Shown: positions 1 through 6,464 of the stretch, in pieces
Layout of the letters: the number at the start of each line of letters is the position of its first letter
How positions within the stretch are numbered: the stretch's first letter is position 1
NCBI RefSeq assembly: GCF_014859565.1
Contig: NZ_JACUUA010000175.1
Span: 1-6,648 of the forward strand
DNA length: 6,648 nt
Reading direction: 5' to 3'
DNA from: Marinospirillum sp.
GTDB taxonomy: Bacteria > Pseudomonadota > Gammaproteobacteria > Pseudomonadales > Halomonadaceae
Program-made: the position numbers and the translations under genes
Notes under the pieces: model-generated
Database searches by the model: none
What the model saw: the letters and a program-made list of their open reading frames with translations, nothing else
Told to the model about the DNA's origin: nothing

Positions 1-6
1 TTTCTC

Positions 7-11
7 AGGTG
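7..11 (+). promoter_or_regulatory. Shine-Dalgarno site for the Xre-ImmA gene
   Basis: AGGTG lies 7 nt before the ATG at 19, a good spacing. The reading frame is open up to the window edge, so an upstream start cannot be formally excluded. However, the helix-turn-helix begins within the first few residues, as is usual for the family, and this site supports the ATG at 19. Confidence 0.55.
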
Positions 12-18
12 TACCCTC

Positions 19-1095
19 ATGTTGCATGAACGCATCCGTCGGGCGCGTGTTCTGAAGAACATGACCCTTCAGCAAGTCGCTGATCAGATCGGTGTTTCCA
101 AGCAGGCGCTGTCCAAGTTTGAAAAATCAGACAGGGATGCGCCCAATTCTGCACGGTTGATTCAACTGGCTGATGCGCTGGGGGTTAGCCCTGAGTATTT
201 TTTCCGCTCTGAATCAGTTGAGCTGGGTGCAGTGGATTTCCGCAAGCATTCGGCGTTTGGTAAGCAGAAGCAGGAAGCCGTAAAAGAACAGGTGCGTGAA
301 CATCTGGAGCGCTATCTGGCGGCAGAGCAGTTGTTTTTAATTGATCCAAACGTCAGTGACTTTGCCCAGTGGCATCAGCATTTTGCAGTCTCTCAGGTCG
401 AAGACGTTGAAGTGGCGGCTGAAAAGCTACGACACGCCTGGGATCTGGGACTCAACCCCATCGGCAACCTGACTGAAACCCTGGAAGAAAGCGGCATCAA
501 GGTGGTGGGCCTGCACGCCCATGAAAAATTTGATGGTCTTTGTGCGTTGGTCAATGGTGGAGTCGATGCGGTTATTGTCAGCAATATAGACCGCCCCGGT
601 GAACGCCAGCGTTTTAATCTGGCGCATGAGCTGGGGCATTTGGTGATGGCCTTGCCTGAAGCCCTGCACGACACCAAAGACGAAGAACACTGGTGCCACC
701 GCTTTGCCGGTGCTTTTCTGTTTCCGGCTGGTCAGGTACGTGCAATTTTTGGTGATCAGCGCAAACGGGTACTGCTGGAAGAGTTTCTGCTGGCAAAAGA
801 AGAATGGGGGATCTCCATTCAGGCAATCCTGCGGCGCTTGCTGGATCTGAATATTATTACCCCGAACTACTACCAGAGCACCTATAAATACTGGTCTATG
901 CTGGGATACCGCACTAATGAACCTAAGCCATTGCCTTCAGAAACCTCTTACCGCTTGCGGCAACTGGTTTACCACGCACTGGCAGAAGGACTGGTGACTC
1001 CCTCCAGAGCAGCCGAGCTGCTGAATACATCTTTGGCTGAAATCGAAAAGGTGATGGGAAATCAACAAACCAGTGAGCTTGAACGTGTCGGTTAA
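19..1095 (+). CDS. Xre-family HTH / ImmA-IrrE metallopeptidase fusion protein
   Basis: The protein has 358 aa. Residues about 3-64 form an Xre/Cro-type helix-turn-helix (TLQQVADQIGVSKQALSKFE, then ADALGVSPEYFF) and should bind DNA. Residues about 150-280 form an ImmA/IrrE (COG2856) zinc peptidase domain. The HELGH motif is at 203-207, with H203 and H207 as zinc ligands and E204 as catalytic base. E223, in the segment ending HRFAGAFLFP, is the likely third ligand. The C-terminus (about 305-345, TPSRAAELLNTSLAEIEKVM) looks like a second helical HTH-like element. In known relatives such as ImmA of ICEBs1 and IrrE of Deinococcus, the peptidase cleaves a repressor after a damage or invasion signal. 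Here regulator and peptidase are one chain, so self-cleavage or cleavage of a partner is possible but unproven. The gene overlaps the PIN gene downstream, suggesting co-translation and a shared function. Family assignment is firm; the target and signal are unknown. Confidence 0.93.
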   Translation: MLHERIRRARVLKNMTLQQVADQIGVSKQALSKFEKSDRDAPNSARLIQLADALGVSPEYFFRSESVELGAVDFRKHSAFGKQKQEAVKEQVREHLERYLAAEQLFLIDPNVSDFAQWHQHFAVSQVEDVEVAAEKLRHAWDLGLNPIGNLTETLEESGIKVVGLHAHEKFDGLCALVNGGVDAVIVSNIDRPGERQRFNLAHELGHLVMALPEALHDTKDEEHWCHRFAGAFLFPAGQVRAIFGDQRKRVLLEEFLLAKEEWGISIQAILRRLLDLNIITPNYYQSTYKYWSMLGYRTNEPKPLPSETSYRLRQLVYHALAEGLVTPSRAAELLNTSLAEIEKVMGNQQTSELERVG

Positions 1096-1573
1096 GGTTC
1101 TGGTTTCAGACACCAATATCTGGATAGACCTTCATCGCAGTGGTTTACTTGAAACTGTTTTTGCCTTGCCCTACCAATTTGTAACCACGGACTTTGTATG
1201 GCGTGAGTTACGCAAGCCACCGGGTCAACAACTGACCGATCTGGGCTTGCAAGTAGAGGGGATGAATGGTGATGAGATCGTGACCTTGTTTCAGTTGCGT
1301 CAGACACTGGGCAATTCTTCTTTGGCGGATGTGTCCTGTTATTTTCTGGCAAAGGCCAGAAACTGGACTTTGTTAACCAACGATGGTGCCTTGCGTAAAT
1401 CCGGCCACCAGGCGCAACTGGAAGTTCGCGGGGTTCTCTGGATTCTGGATGAACTTGAGTCGCATCAGTTACTGACTTCACAGCAACTGGCTGAAGCGCT
1501 GGATTCCATGCTGGAAGCCGGTGCCCGTTTACCCAGGCATGAATGCAATCTGAGGCTGAACCGCTGGCGTTAG
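1073..1573 (+). CDS. PIN-domain nuclease (putative toxin of a TA-like pair)
   Basis: The protein has up to 166 aa. PIN domains are Mg/Mn-dependent nucleases, often RNases, and many are VapC-like toxins. Counting from the GTG at 1073, the acidic residues fit the family: D13 in SDTNIWIDL, E45 in WREL, D86 in SLADVSCYFLAKA and D104 in LLTNDGALRK. All four expected positions are present, so the enzyme is probably active. The start is uncertain. GTG 1073 gives a 23-nt overlap with the upstream gene, but the purine-rich GGGA at 1056-1059 is 13 nt away. TTG 1079 and GTG 1085 are alternatives, and all keep the domain, which begins near residue 8. No separate small antitoxin gene is seen, so the upstream Xre-ImmA protein is the natural candidate partner or regulator. 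The tail after about residue 130 (LTSQQLAEALDSMLEAGARLP) looks helical. I do not recognise a specific subfamily; PIN membership is clear, RNA or tRNA targeting is inference. Confidence 0.85.
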   Translation: MSLNVSVKVLVSDTNIWIDLHRSGLLETVFALPYQFVTTDFVWRELRKPPGQQLTDLGLQVEGMNGDEIVTLFQLRQTLGNSSLADVSCYFLAKARNWTLLTNDGALRKSGHQAQLEVRGVLWILDELESHQLLTSQQLAEALDSMLEAGARLPRHECNLRLNRWR

Positions 1574-1598
1574 GCTGGTAAGCTTACATAAATACAAT
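1570..1598 (+). promoter_or_regulatory. possible sigma70-like promoter for hsdR
   Basis: TACAAT at 1593-1598 matches the -10 consensus at five of six bases. TTAGGC at 1570-1575 is a weak -35 (three of six) at 17-bp spacing. It overlaps the PIN stop codon and lies in the 52-nt gap before hsdR, the only gap in the first four genes. It could give hsdR its own transcription, but read-through from upstream is equally possible. Confidence 0.3.
1578..1587. repeat. 10-bp perfect palindrome, operator-like
   Basis: GTAAGCTTAC is its own reverse complement. It sits just after the PIN stop codon and inside the spacer between the candidate -35 and -10, where a dimeric repressor would block RNA polymerase. 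The Xre-type protein encoded just upstream is an obvious candidate binder, but nothing in the sequence proves that. A palindrome of this length can also arise by chance. Confidence 0.35.
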
Positions 1599-1613
1599 AC
1601 CTGCGCATAAGTG

Positions 1614-1619
1614 AAGGAG
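1614..1619 (+). promoter_or_regulatory. Shine-Dalgarno site deciding the hsdR start (TTG 1626)
   Basis: AAGGAG is a near-perfect ribosome-binding site and lies 6 nt before an in-frame TTG at 1626. The in-frame GTG at 1611 would place this site inside the coding region and has no comparable site upstream. The TTG is therefore the better start. Confidence 0.7.
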
Positions 1620-1625
1620 CTTGCC

Positions 1626-4600
1626 TTGTTTAAGGATGAAGTCACCAAAGTTGAACAGCCCGCACTGGAGCAGCTGCAAAAGCTGGGTTGGTCTTATGTG
1701 CCAGGGGCAACTTTGGCACCGGCTGCGGTCAAGGGTGATCCTGCACCGGCAGAACGTGCTTATTACCGTGATGTGGTGCTGCTGCCACGGCTGGAGGCAG
1801 CCATCCGGCGGCTGAATCCCTGGATCAGTGAAGAAAACCTGCGCAAGGTGATGCGCGACATTACCCATCCCAATCATGCCGCCTTGATGGAGTACAACAA
1901 GGCCATTTATGATCTGCTGGTAAATTACCTGTCGGTGGATCAGGATCTGGGCAAGGGGCGCAAAGGTCAGACGGTTAAAATCATCGACTTTGATGACCCT
2001 GCCAATAACGAATTTCTCTGTACCAATCAATTCAAGGTGGAAGGCGCGAACCAGAACATTATTCCTGATGTGGTCTGCTTTGTGAATGGCCTGCCGCTGG
2101 CGGTGATTGAGTGCAAATCCCCTTATATTGCCAATGCGTTGGAGCAGGGCATCGATCAGCTGCGGCGTTATGCCAACCTGCGGCAGCCAGAAGTGGAAGA
2201 GGGTGCCCAGAAGTTGTTCTGGTACAACCAGATGATGATCTCCACCTGCCGCGATCAGGCGCGAGTCGGCACCATCAGTTCCAGTGCCCAGCACTACGGT
2301 GACTGGAAAGATGCTTATCCCTTTACGGATGCTGAGCTGATCAAACTGCGTGAAGCTTCAGTACCCAAGACCTATCAGCAGGCACAAGACATCGCGGATA
2401 TGCCTTCAGCTGCATACTTTGCTGAAGCACAGCGCCTGGCAGCCAATGCAGAGCAACAGCTTGAGATCACGGCTCAGGAGCGTTTACTGGCCGGTATGTT
2501 TGCACCGGCAGCTTTTCTGGATCTGATTCAGAACTTCACCCTCTATGAAACCGTTGATGGCCGCTTGATCAAGAAGGTGGCGCGTTACCAGCAGTACCGG
2601 GCAGTGAACAAGGTTGTTCAGCGCCTGAAAAGTGGCAAGGATCGTAAAGCAAAGTCGGGGGTGGTCTGGCATACCCAGGGTTCCGGTAAATCCCTGACCA
2701 TGGTGATGCTGGCGGTAAAAATGCGCCGTGATCCAGAGTTGCAGCAGTATAAACTGGTCTTTGTCACCGACCGTACCCAGTTGGATACCCAGCTTTCAGC
2801 CACCTTTCGGGACGCTCAGAATGAAACCGTACACAATGCGGATTCAGTCGCCAAATTAAAAACCCTGTTGCAACGTGATGCCTCGGATATTGTCACTGCC
2901 ATGGTGCAAAAGTTTCAGGAGGCGGAAGCAGAAGGGGATTTCACCAATCTGAACCCCAGCGACAAGATCATTGTGCTGGCGGATGAAGCTCACCGTACCC
3001 AGTTCGGCAATCTGGCTGCCACCATCAATGCTGCCCTGCCGAATGCCCCCAAAATCGGCTTCACTGGCACCCCCTTGCTGAAAACCCAGAAGATGGATCA
3101 GGCCTTTGGCGGGTACATTGATGAATACAAGATCAACCAGGCCGTGGAAGATGGGGCCACCGTGCGGATTTTGTATGAAGGTCGCCAGGTGCAAACGGAT
3201 GTGGTGGGCGACTCGCTGGATGCGCTGTTTGAAGAATACTTCAAGGATTACAGCGACGACGAAAAGAAAGAGATCAAGAAAAAATACGGGGTGGAGCGTG
3301 CCATCCGTGAAGCACCAGCTCGGATTCGCTGGGTGTGCCTGGATCTGGTTAAACATTACCGCGAACACATCCAACCCAACGGTTTTAAAGGCATGATTGT
3401 GGTGGGCAGCCGCCATGCCGCCACCCTGTTCAAGAAAACTCTGGATGAGCTGAATGCGCCCCAGTCAGAAGTGGTGATTTCCGGCTCCCACAACGATCCG
3501 GCTTATCTGGCCGAGTTCACCGATAAAACCCGTCAGAAGGACATCATCAAAAATTTTACCAAGCCGCTGACAGAAAATCCCACGGCCTTTTTGATCGTCA
3601 AGGACATGCTGCTGACCGGCTTTGATGCCCCCATTGCTCAGGTGATGTATATCGACCGCAGTTTGAAGGATCACACGCTGATGCAGGCGATTGCACGGGT
3701 GAACCGCACCTGCTCATCGCCGGTGGGTAAGGGAGCCAAACAAGCAGGTTTTATCGTGGATTATTACGGGCTATCCGACCACCTGACTGACGCCCTGGAT
3801 CTGTTCAGCAGTGAGGATACCGAAGGTAGTTATTTCAGCCTGAAAGACGAAATCCCGAAACTGAAAGCCGCCCATACGCGGGTGGTGCAGTCACTGGCTG
3901 GTGCCCGTTCCGATGATATGGATGATCAGTTGCTATTCCTGAAGGATGAAGACCTTCGCCAGCAGTTTGAGCTGGCATTCAAGCGTTTTGCCAAGCAGAT
4001 GGATGTGATTCTGCCAGATGCAGCGGCCAAGCCCTTTGTGGCAGATCTGAAGTTCTGGGGCAAATTACAGAATGCTGCTCGTAACCGCTACCGAGATCCG
4101 GGGCTGGATATCAGTGATGCCGGTGAAAAAGTACGTCAGCTGGTGGAGGAGCACATCATCAGTACCGGTGTAGATCCCAAAATCCCACCGATTGATTTGA
4201 TGGCCAGTAACTTCAGAGCCCAGGTGGAGCAGATCAAGTCGCCTGAATCCCGTGCTTCTGAGATTGAAAGTGCCATCAAGCACCATATCACCATCAACTT
4301 GGAAGAAGACCCGGAGTATTACAAATCCCTGAGCCTGCGCCTGAAAGAAATCATTGAGCGTACCCAGGGCAAATGGGAAGAGCAGACCCAGTTGTTGCTG
4401 GAGTTTCGTAACACCATTGAAGTTCAGCACAAGCAAGCTGCGGATGATCTTGGACTGAATGAAACCGAGTTTGCCTTCTACAATATCCTGATGGCTGAAG
4501 TGACCCAGCATTCAGGTGAGGATGCCCTGAGTGAGAGTGTGCATGAAGAAATTAAAGCCACCACCCAGACGCTGGTGGAGCAGTTTGATGAAGCCACTCA

Positions 4601-4760
4601 GATCGTGGATTTTTTCGATAAGCTGGATCAGGTCAAACGCATGAAAAAAGAGATCAAGCGAGCGGTACTGGACTGCTCTTTTGGTGACACGGATCTGGTC
4701 AACGTGATTCAGGATCGCTTTATGGAACTGGCACAAACCCGTTTCAAAAAGAGCCATTGA
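1626..4760 (+). CDS. hsdR: type I restriction enzyme, R subunit (HsdR)
   Basis: HsdR is the motor and nuclease subunit of a type I R-M complex (with HsdM2 and HsdS). It translocates DNA using ATP and cuts far from the unmodified recognition site. Counting from TTG 1626 the protein has 1044 aa, normal full length. The N-terminal RecB-like HSDR_N nuclease has D148 (PDVVCFVNG), E162 and K164 (IECK), plus the QxxxY motif at Q178/Y182. EcoR124I uses an equivalent D/E/K triad. The superfamily 2 motor shows Walker A TQGSGKS at 350-356, DEAH at 453-456, TGTP at 480-483, LLTGFDAP at 662-669 and QAIARVNRT at 687-695. The remainder (about 720-1040) is helical and charged, fitting the DUF3387-type C-terminal region. 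No frameshift or lost motif is seen, so the subunit should be active. hsdM and hsdS are not in the window and are expected upstream. The alternative start GTG 1611 adds five residues. The stop overlaps the next ATG, suggesting translational coupling. Confidence 0.96.
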   Translation: MFKDEVTKVEQPALEQLQKLGWSYVPGATLAPAAVKGDPAPAERAYYRDVVLLPRLEAAIRRLNPWISEENLRKVMRDITHPNHAALMEYNKAIYDLLVNYLSVDQDLGKGRKGQTVKIIDFDDPANNEFLCTNQFKVEGANQNIIPDVVCFVNGLPLAVIECKSPYIANALEQGIDQLRRYANLRQPEVEEGAQKLFWYNQMMISTCRDQARVGTISSSAQHYGDWKDAYPFTDAELIKLREASVPKTYQQAQDIADMPSAAYFAEAQRLAANAEQQLEITAQERLLAGMFAPAAFLDLIQNFTLYETVDGRLIKKVARYQQYRAVNKVVQRLKSGKDRKAKSGVVWHTQGSGKSLTMVMLAVKMRRDPELQQYKLVFVTDRTQLDTQLSATFRDAQNETVHNADSVAKLKTLLQRDASDIVTAMVQKFQEAEAEGDFTNLNPSDKIIVLADEAHRTQFGNLAATINAALPNAPKIGFTGTPLLKTQKMDQAFGGYIDEYKINQAVEDGATVRILYEGRQVQTDVVGDSLDALFEEYFKDYSDDEKKEIKKKYGVERAIREAPARIRWVCLDLVKHYREHIQPNGFKGMIVVGSRHAATLFKKTLDELNAPQSEVVISGSHNDPAYLAEFTDKTRQKDIIKNFTKPLTENPTAFLIVKDMLLTGFDAPIAQVMYIDRSLKDHTLMQAIARVNRTCSSPVGKGAKQAGFIVDYYGLSDHLTDALDLFSSEDTEGSYFSLKDEIPKLKAAHTRVVQSLAGARSDDMDDQLLFLKDEDLRQQFELAFKRFAKQMDVILPDAAAKPFVADLKFWGKLQNAARNRYRDPGLDISDAGEKVRQLVEEHIISTGVDPKIPPIDLMASNFRAQVEQIKSPESRASEIESAIKHHITINLEEDPEYYKSLSLRLKEIIERTQGKWEEQTQLLLEFRNTIEVQHKQAADDLGLNETEFAFYNILMAEVTQHSGEDALSESVHEEIKATTQTLVEQFDEATQIVDFFDKLDQVKRMKKEIKRAVLDCSFGDTDLVNVIQDRFMELAQTRFKKSH

Positions 4761-5494
4761 TGAATGCCATGACACCCCAGCCCAGGACTTCCCATCAGGA
4801 ATACCGCGATGGCAACGGTTTTATCGTTGAAGTCATCCGCACATCAAGACGCAAATCTGCCGATATTCGTGTGGAAGAAGGGGCGGTATCCATTGTGGTG
4901 CCAACGGATACTCCCGTAGAGCGAATTGATCAGCTGCTGGCTGCCAAACGCCGCTGGATCAAGGAAAAAATGGCGTTACAGCAGGAAAAGGCACCGGCCA
5001 GTAATCGGCAATTTGTGTCTGGTGAAGCTTTTTCCTATCTGGGGCGCAATTACCGCTTGAAGATCGAACGCGGCTCCTTTGCCCCTGTAAGGCTGCTGAA
5101 CGGACGATTGATGGTTGTGCTGCCCTATGGTGATGAACAGCCGCACATGGTTCGTAACGCGCTGGTACGTTGGTACAAGCGCCAGGCAGAACAAAAGCTC
5201 ACTGAAAAAGTAAAACGCTTCGCTCCGCTGGTCGGGGTGGAGCCAAAAAGCGTGAAGATCAAAACTTTTAAATCCCGCTGGGGCAGCTGCACGGCCAAAG
5301 GTGAATTGGAATTCAACTGGCAAATCCTGCTGGCACCTAATCGCATGGTCGATTACGTGGTGATTCATGAACTCTGCCACCTGATCCGGCACGACCATTC
5401 CCCCGAATTTTGGCAAGAAATGAACCGAGTCATGCCGGATTACCAGGAATGTCGCGCCTGGCTGAAAGAGCACGCGTTGAAGCTGACTGTGTAG
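4760..5494 (+). CDS. YgjP/DUF45-type zinc metallopeptidase linked to type I R-M
   Basis: The protein has 244 aa from ATG 4760. It belongs to the YgjP-like DUF45 (PF01863) group, related to SprT/WLM zinc peptidases and often labelled M48. The family signature is complete: KSRWGSC at 171-177, then FNWQILLAPNRMVDYVV, HELCH at 203-207 (H203, E204, H207) and HDHSPEFW at 211-218, where H213 is the likely third zinc ligand. The N-terminal half (RRKSADIRVEEGAVSIVVP, then AAKRRWIKEKM) is also typical. No signal peptide or membrane segment is seen, so it is probably cytoplasmic. ATG 4760 overlaps the hsdR stop by one base (TGATG), with AAAGAG about 6 nt upstream. TTG 4757 and ATG 4769 are weaker alternatives. 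Genes of this family recur beside hsdR, but their substrate is not known to me. Control of HsdR level, or cleavage of a DNA-bound protein as SPRTN does, are hypotheses. Confidence 0.93.
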   Translation: MNAMTPQPRTSHQEYRDGNGFIVEVIRTSRRKSADIRVEEGAVSIVVPTDTPVERIDQLLAAKRRWIKEKMALQQEKAPASNRQFVSGEAFSYLGRNYRLKIERGSFAPVRLLNGRLMVVLPYGDEQPHMVRNALVRWYKRQAEQKLTEKVKRFAPLVGVEPKSVKIKTFKSRWGSCTAKGELEFNWQILLAPNRMVDYVVIHELCHLIRHDHSPEFWQEMNRVMPDYQECRAWLKEHALKLTV

Positions 5495-5506
5495 ATCTAG
5501 CTTCAA
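5477..5506. repeat. 8-bp inverted repeat spanning the DUF45 gene stop
   Basis: TTGAAGCT at 5477-5484 and AGCTTCAA at 5499-5506 are perfect complements around a 14-nt loop that contains the TAG stop at 5492-5494. The stem is only half G+C and no T-run follows, so it is not a standard intrinsic terminator. It could slow ribosomes or polymerase, or serve as a protein-binding site between the two genes. Confidence 0.35.
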
Positions 5507-5538
5507 GGTGAAACGCGGGGCTAAAAAATATTTTACTT

Positions 5539-5542
5539 GGAG
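5539..5542 (+). promoter_or_regulatory. Shine-Dalgarno site for the GIY-YIG gene
   Basis: GGAG in TTGGAGT lies 7 nt before ATG 5550 and decides this start. A nearby ATG at 5546 is in another frame. The 55-nt gap upstream (5495-5549) is AT-rich near 5522-5535 but holds no convincing promoter. Confidence 0.65.
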
Positions 5543-5549
5543 TTGATGC

Positions 5550-6464
5550 ATGAGTGGACAAGGTCGCAGCATACGTCTGTTTCTGGTTGATGGTCTGGCT
5601 AATGGTTTGTTGACCGCAGAAATTATGAACTGGACAGGTCATGCGCTCACCGGGCCTCGTACCAAGCTACCTGAGTTAGTGCAACGTCCAGAATGTGCAC
5701 GAACCGGGGTTTATTTTTTAGTGGGCACTGATCCAGATAATGCGCTGAGACCGCTGGTGTATATCGGGGAGTCTGATGATGTGGCTAAGCGACTGAAGCA
5801 GCATCACCGGCCAGAAGATCAGGGTGGTAAAGACTTCTGGGAAAAAGTCTGCCTGATTACCAGTAAGGATCAGAATCTCACCAAGGCCCATGTTAAATTT
5901 CTCGAAAGCAGGCTTCTTGCACTCGCCAAACAGTCTGGGCGCTGCGGCCTGATAAATGGCACCGCACACGATTACACCATCTTGCCTGAGTCAGATCAGG
6001 CTGATATGGCTTTTTTCATTGAACAAATCAAAACTCTGCTTCCTGTTCTGGGTTTTGATTTTCTACGCGAACGCCAGCAGGCAACACAGCCTAAAAATCT
6101 TCCTGAAGAAGTTACAGAGTCAATCACTACATTTGAAATGGAAATCCCAAAATACCAAATCAAGGCTCAGGCAAGGGAAGTTGAAGGGGAGTTTGTGGTT
6201 TTAGCCGGTAGTAAGGCCAGAGATCATTGGGCCAGTACCACAGACTATGCCAGTTACAAACCGCTTTACCAGCAACTGACCCAAGATGGCGTTTTGGCTA
6301 AAGATGAACAGGGTGTTATGCGCTTTACGCAAGACCAGGCCTTTTCAAGCCCCAGTGCGGCTGCTGCAATTGTTTCAGGGCGACCGGCTAACGGCCGTAC
6401 CGTCTGGCTTGAAAGCCAGACTCGAAAAACCTATGGCGACTGGCAGAGTGAACAGGTTGAGTGA
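5550..6464 (+). CDS. GIY-YIG nuclease family protein with C-terminal DUF4357-like domain
   Basis: The protein has 304 aa. Residues about 6-48 (SIRLFLVDGLANGLLTAEI, then MNWTGHALTGPRTKLPEL) form a short leader module seen in similar proteins. The GIY-YIG domain follows, with GVY at 53-55, YIGES at 71-75, R81 in AKRLKQH, H114 and the metal-binding glutamate E119 in KFLESRL. The core catalytic residues are therefore present. Residues about 200-298 resemble DUF4357: EFVVLAGSKARDHW, DGVLAKDEQG, then FTQDQAFSSPSAAAAIVSGR and NGRTVWL. GIY-YIG enzymes cut DNA with a divalent metal. DUF4357 proteins of this build are frequent neighbours of type I R-M genes and their role is unknown to me. The last gene of the cluster, it sits 55 nt after the peptidase gene with its own ribosome-binding site and is probably still co-transcribed. 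A DNA-cleaving defence accessory is the likeliest role, by inference. Confidence 0.9.
   Translation: MSGQGRSIRLFLVDGLANGLLTAEIMNWTGHALTGPRTKLPELVQRPECARTGVYFLVGTDPDNALRPLVYIGESDDVAKRLKQHHRPEDQGGKDFWEKVCLITSKDQNLTKAHVKFLESRLLALAKQSGRCGLINGTAHDYTILPESDQADMAFFIEQIKTLLPVLGFDFLRERQQATQPKNLPEEVTESITTFEMEIPKYQIKAQAREVEGEFVVLAGSKARDHWASTTDYASYKPLYQQLTQDGVLAKDEQGVMRFTQDQAFSSPSAAAAIVSGRPANGRTVWLESQTRKTYGDWQSEQVE
6402..6421 (+). other. strong stem-loop near the 3' end of the GIY-YIG gene
   Basis: GTCTGGCT (6402-6409), a TGAA tetraloop and AGCCAGAC (6414-6421) form a perfect 8-bp, mostly G+C hairpin. It ends about 43 nt before the stop codon. No T-run follows on the + strand, so it is not an ordinary terminator. 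It could protect the mRNA 3' end or pause transcription. It could also be incidental to coding, since it encodes VWLESQTR. Confidence 0.5.

Noticed and set aside
1092..1481. 129-codon open frame on the - strand
   Set aside because: It is antisense to the PIN gene, whose acidic catalytic residues show which strand is coding.
1584..2294. 236-codon open frame on the - strand
   Set aside because: It lies opposite the N-terminal nuclease part of hsdR, has no recognisable domain, and the + strand protein is clearly real.
2856..3416. 186-codon open frame on the - strand
   Set aside because: It is antisense to the conserved helicase motifs of hsdR and its protein matches no family I recognise.
4757..4759. 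TTG as the start of the DUF45 gene
   Set aside because: The adjacent ATG at 4760 is a stronger start, forms the common TGATG overlap, and adds or loses only one residue.
4976..5572. 198-codon open frame on the - strand
   Set aside because: It is antisense to the DUF45 peptidase, including the HELCH region, and has no domain signature of its own.
6402..6421. Hairpin considered as an intrinsic terminator
   Set aside because: No T-run follows on either strand, and it lies within the coding region.
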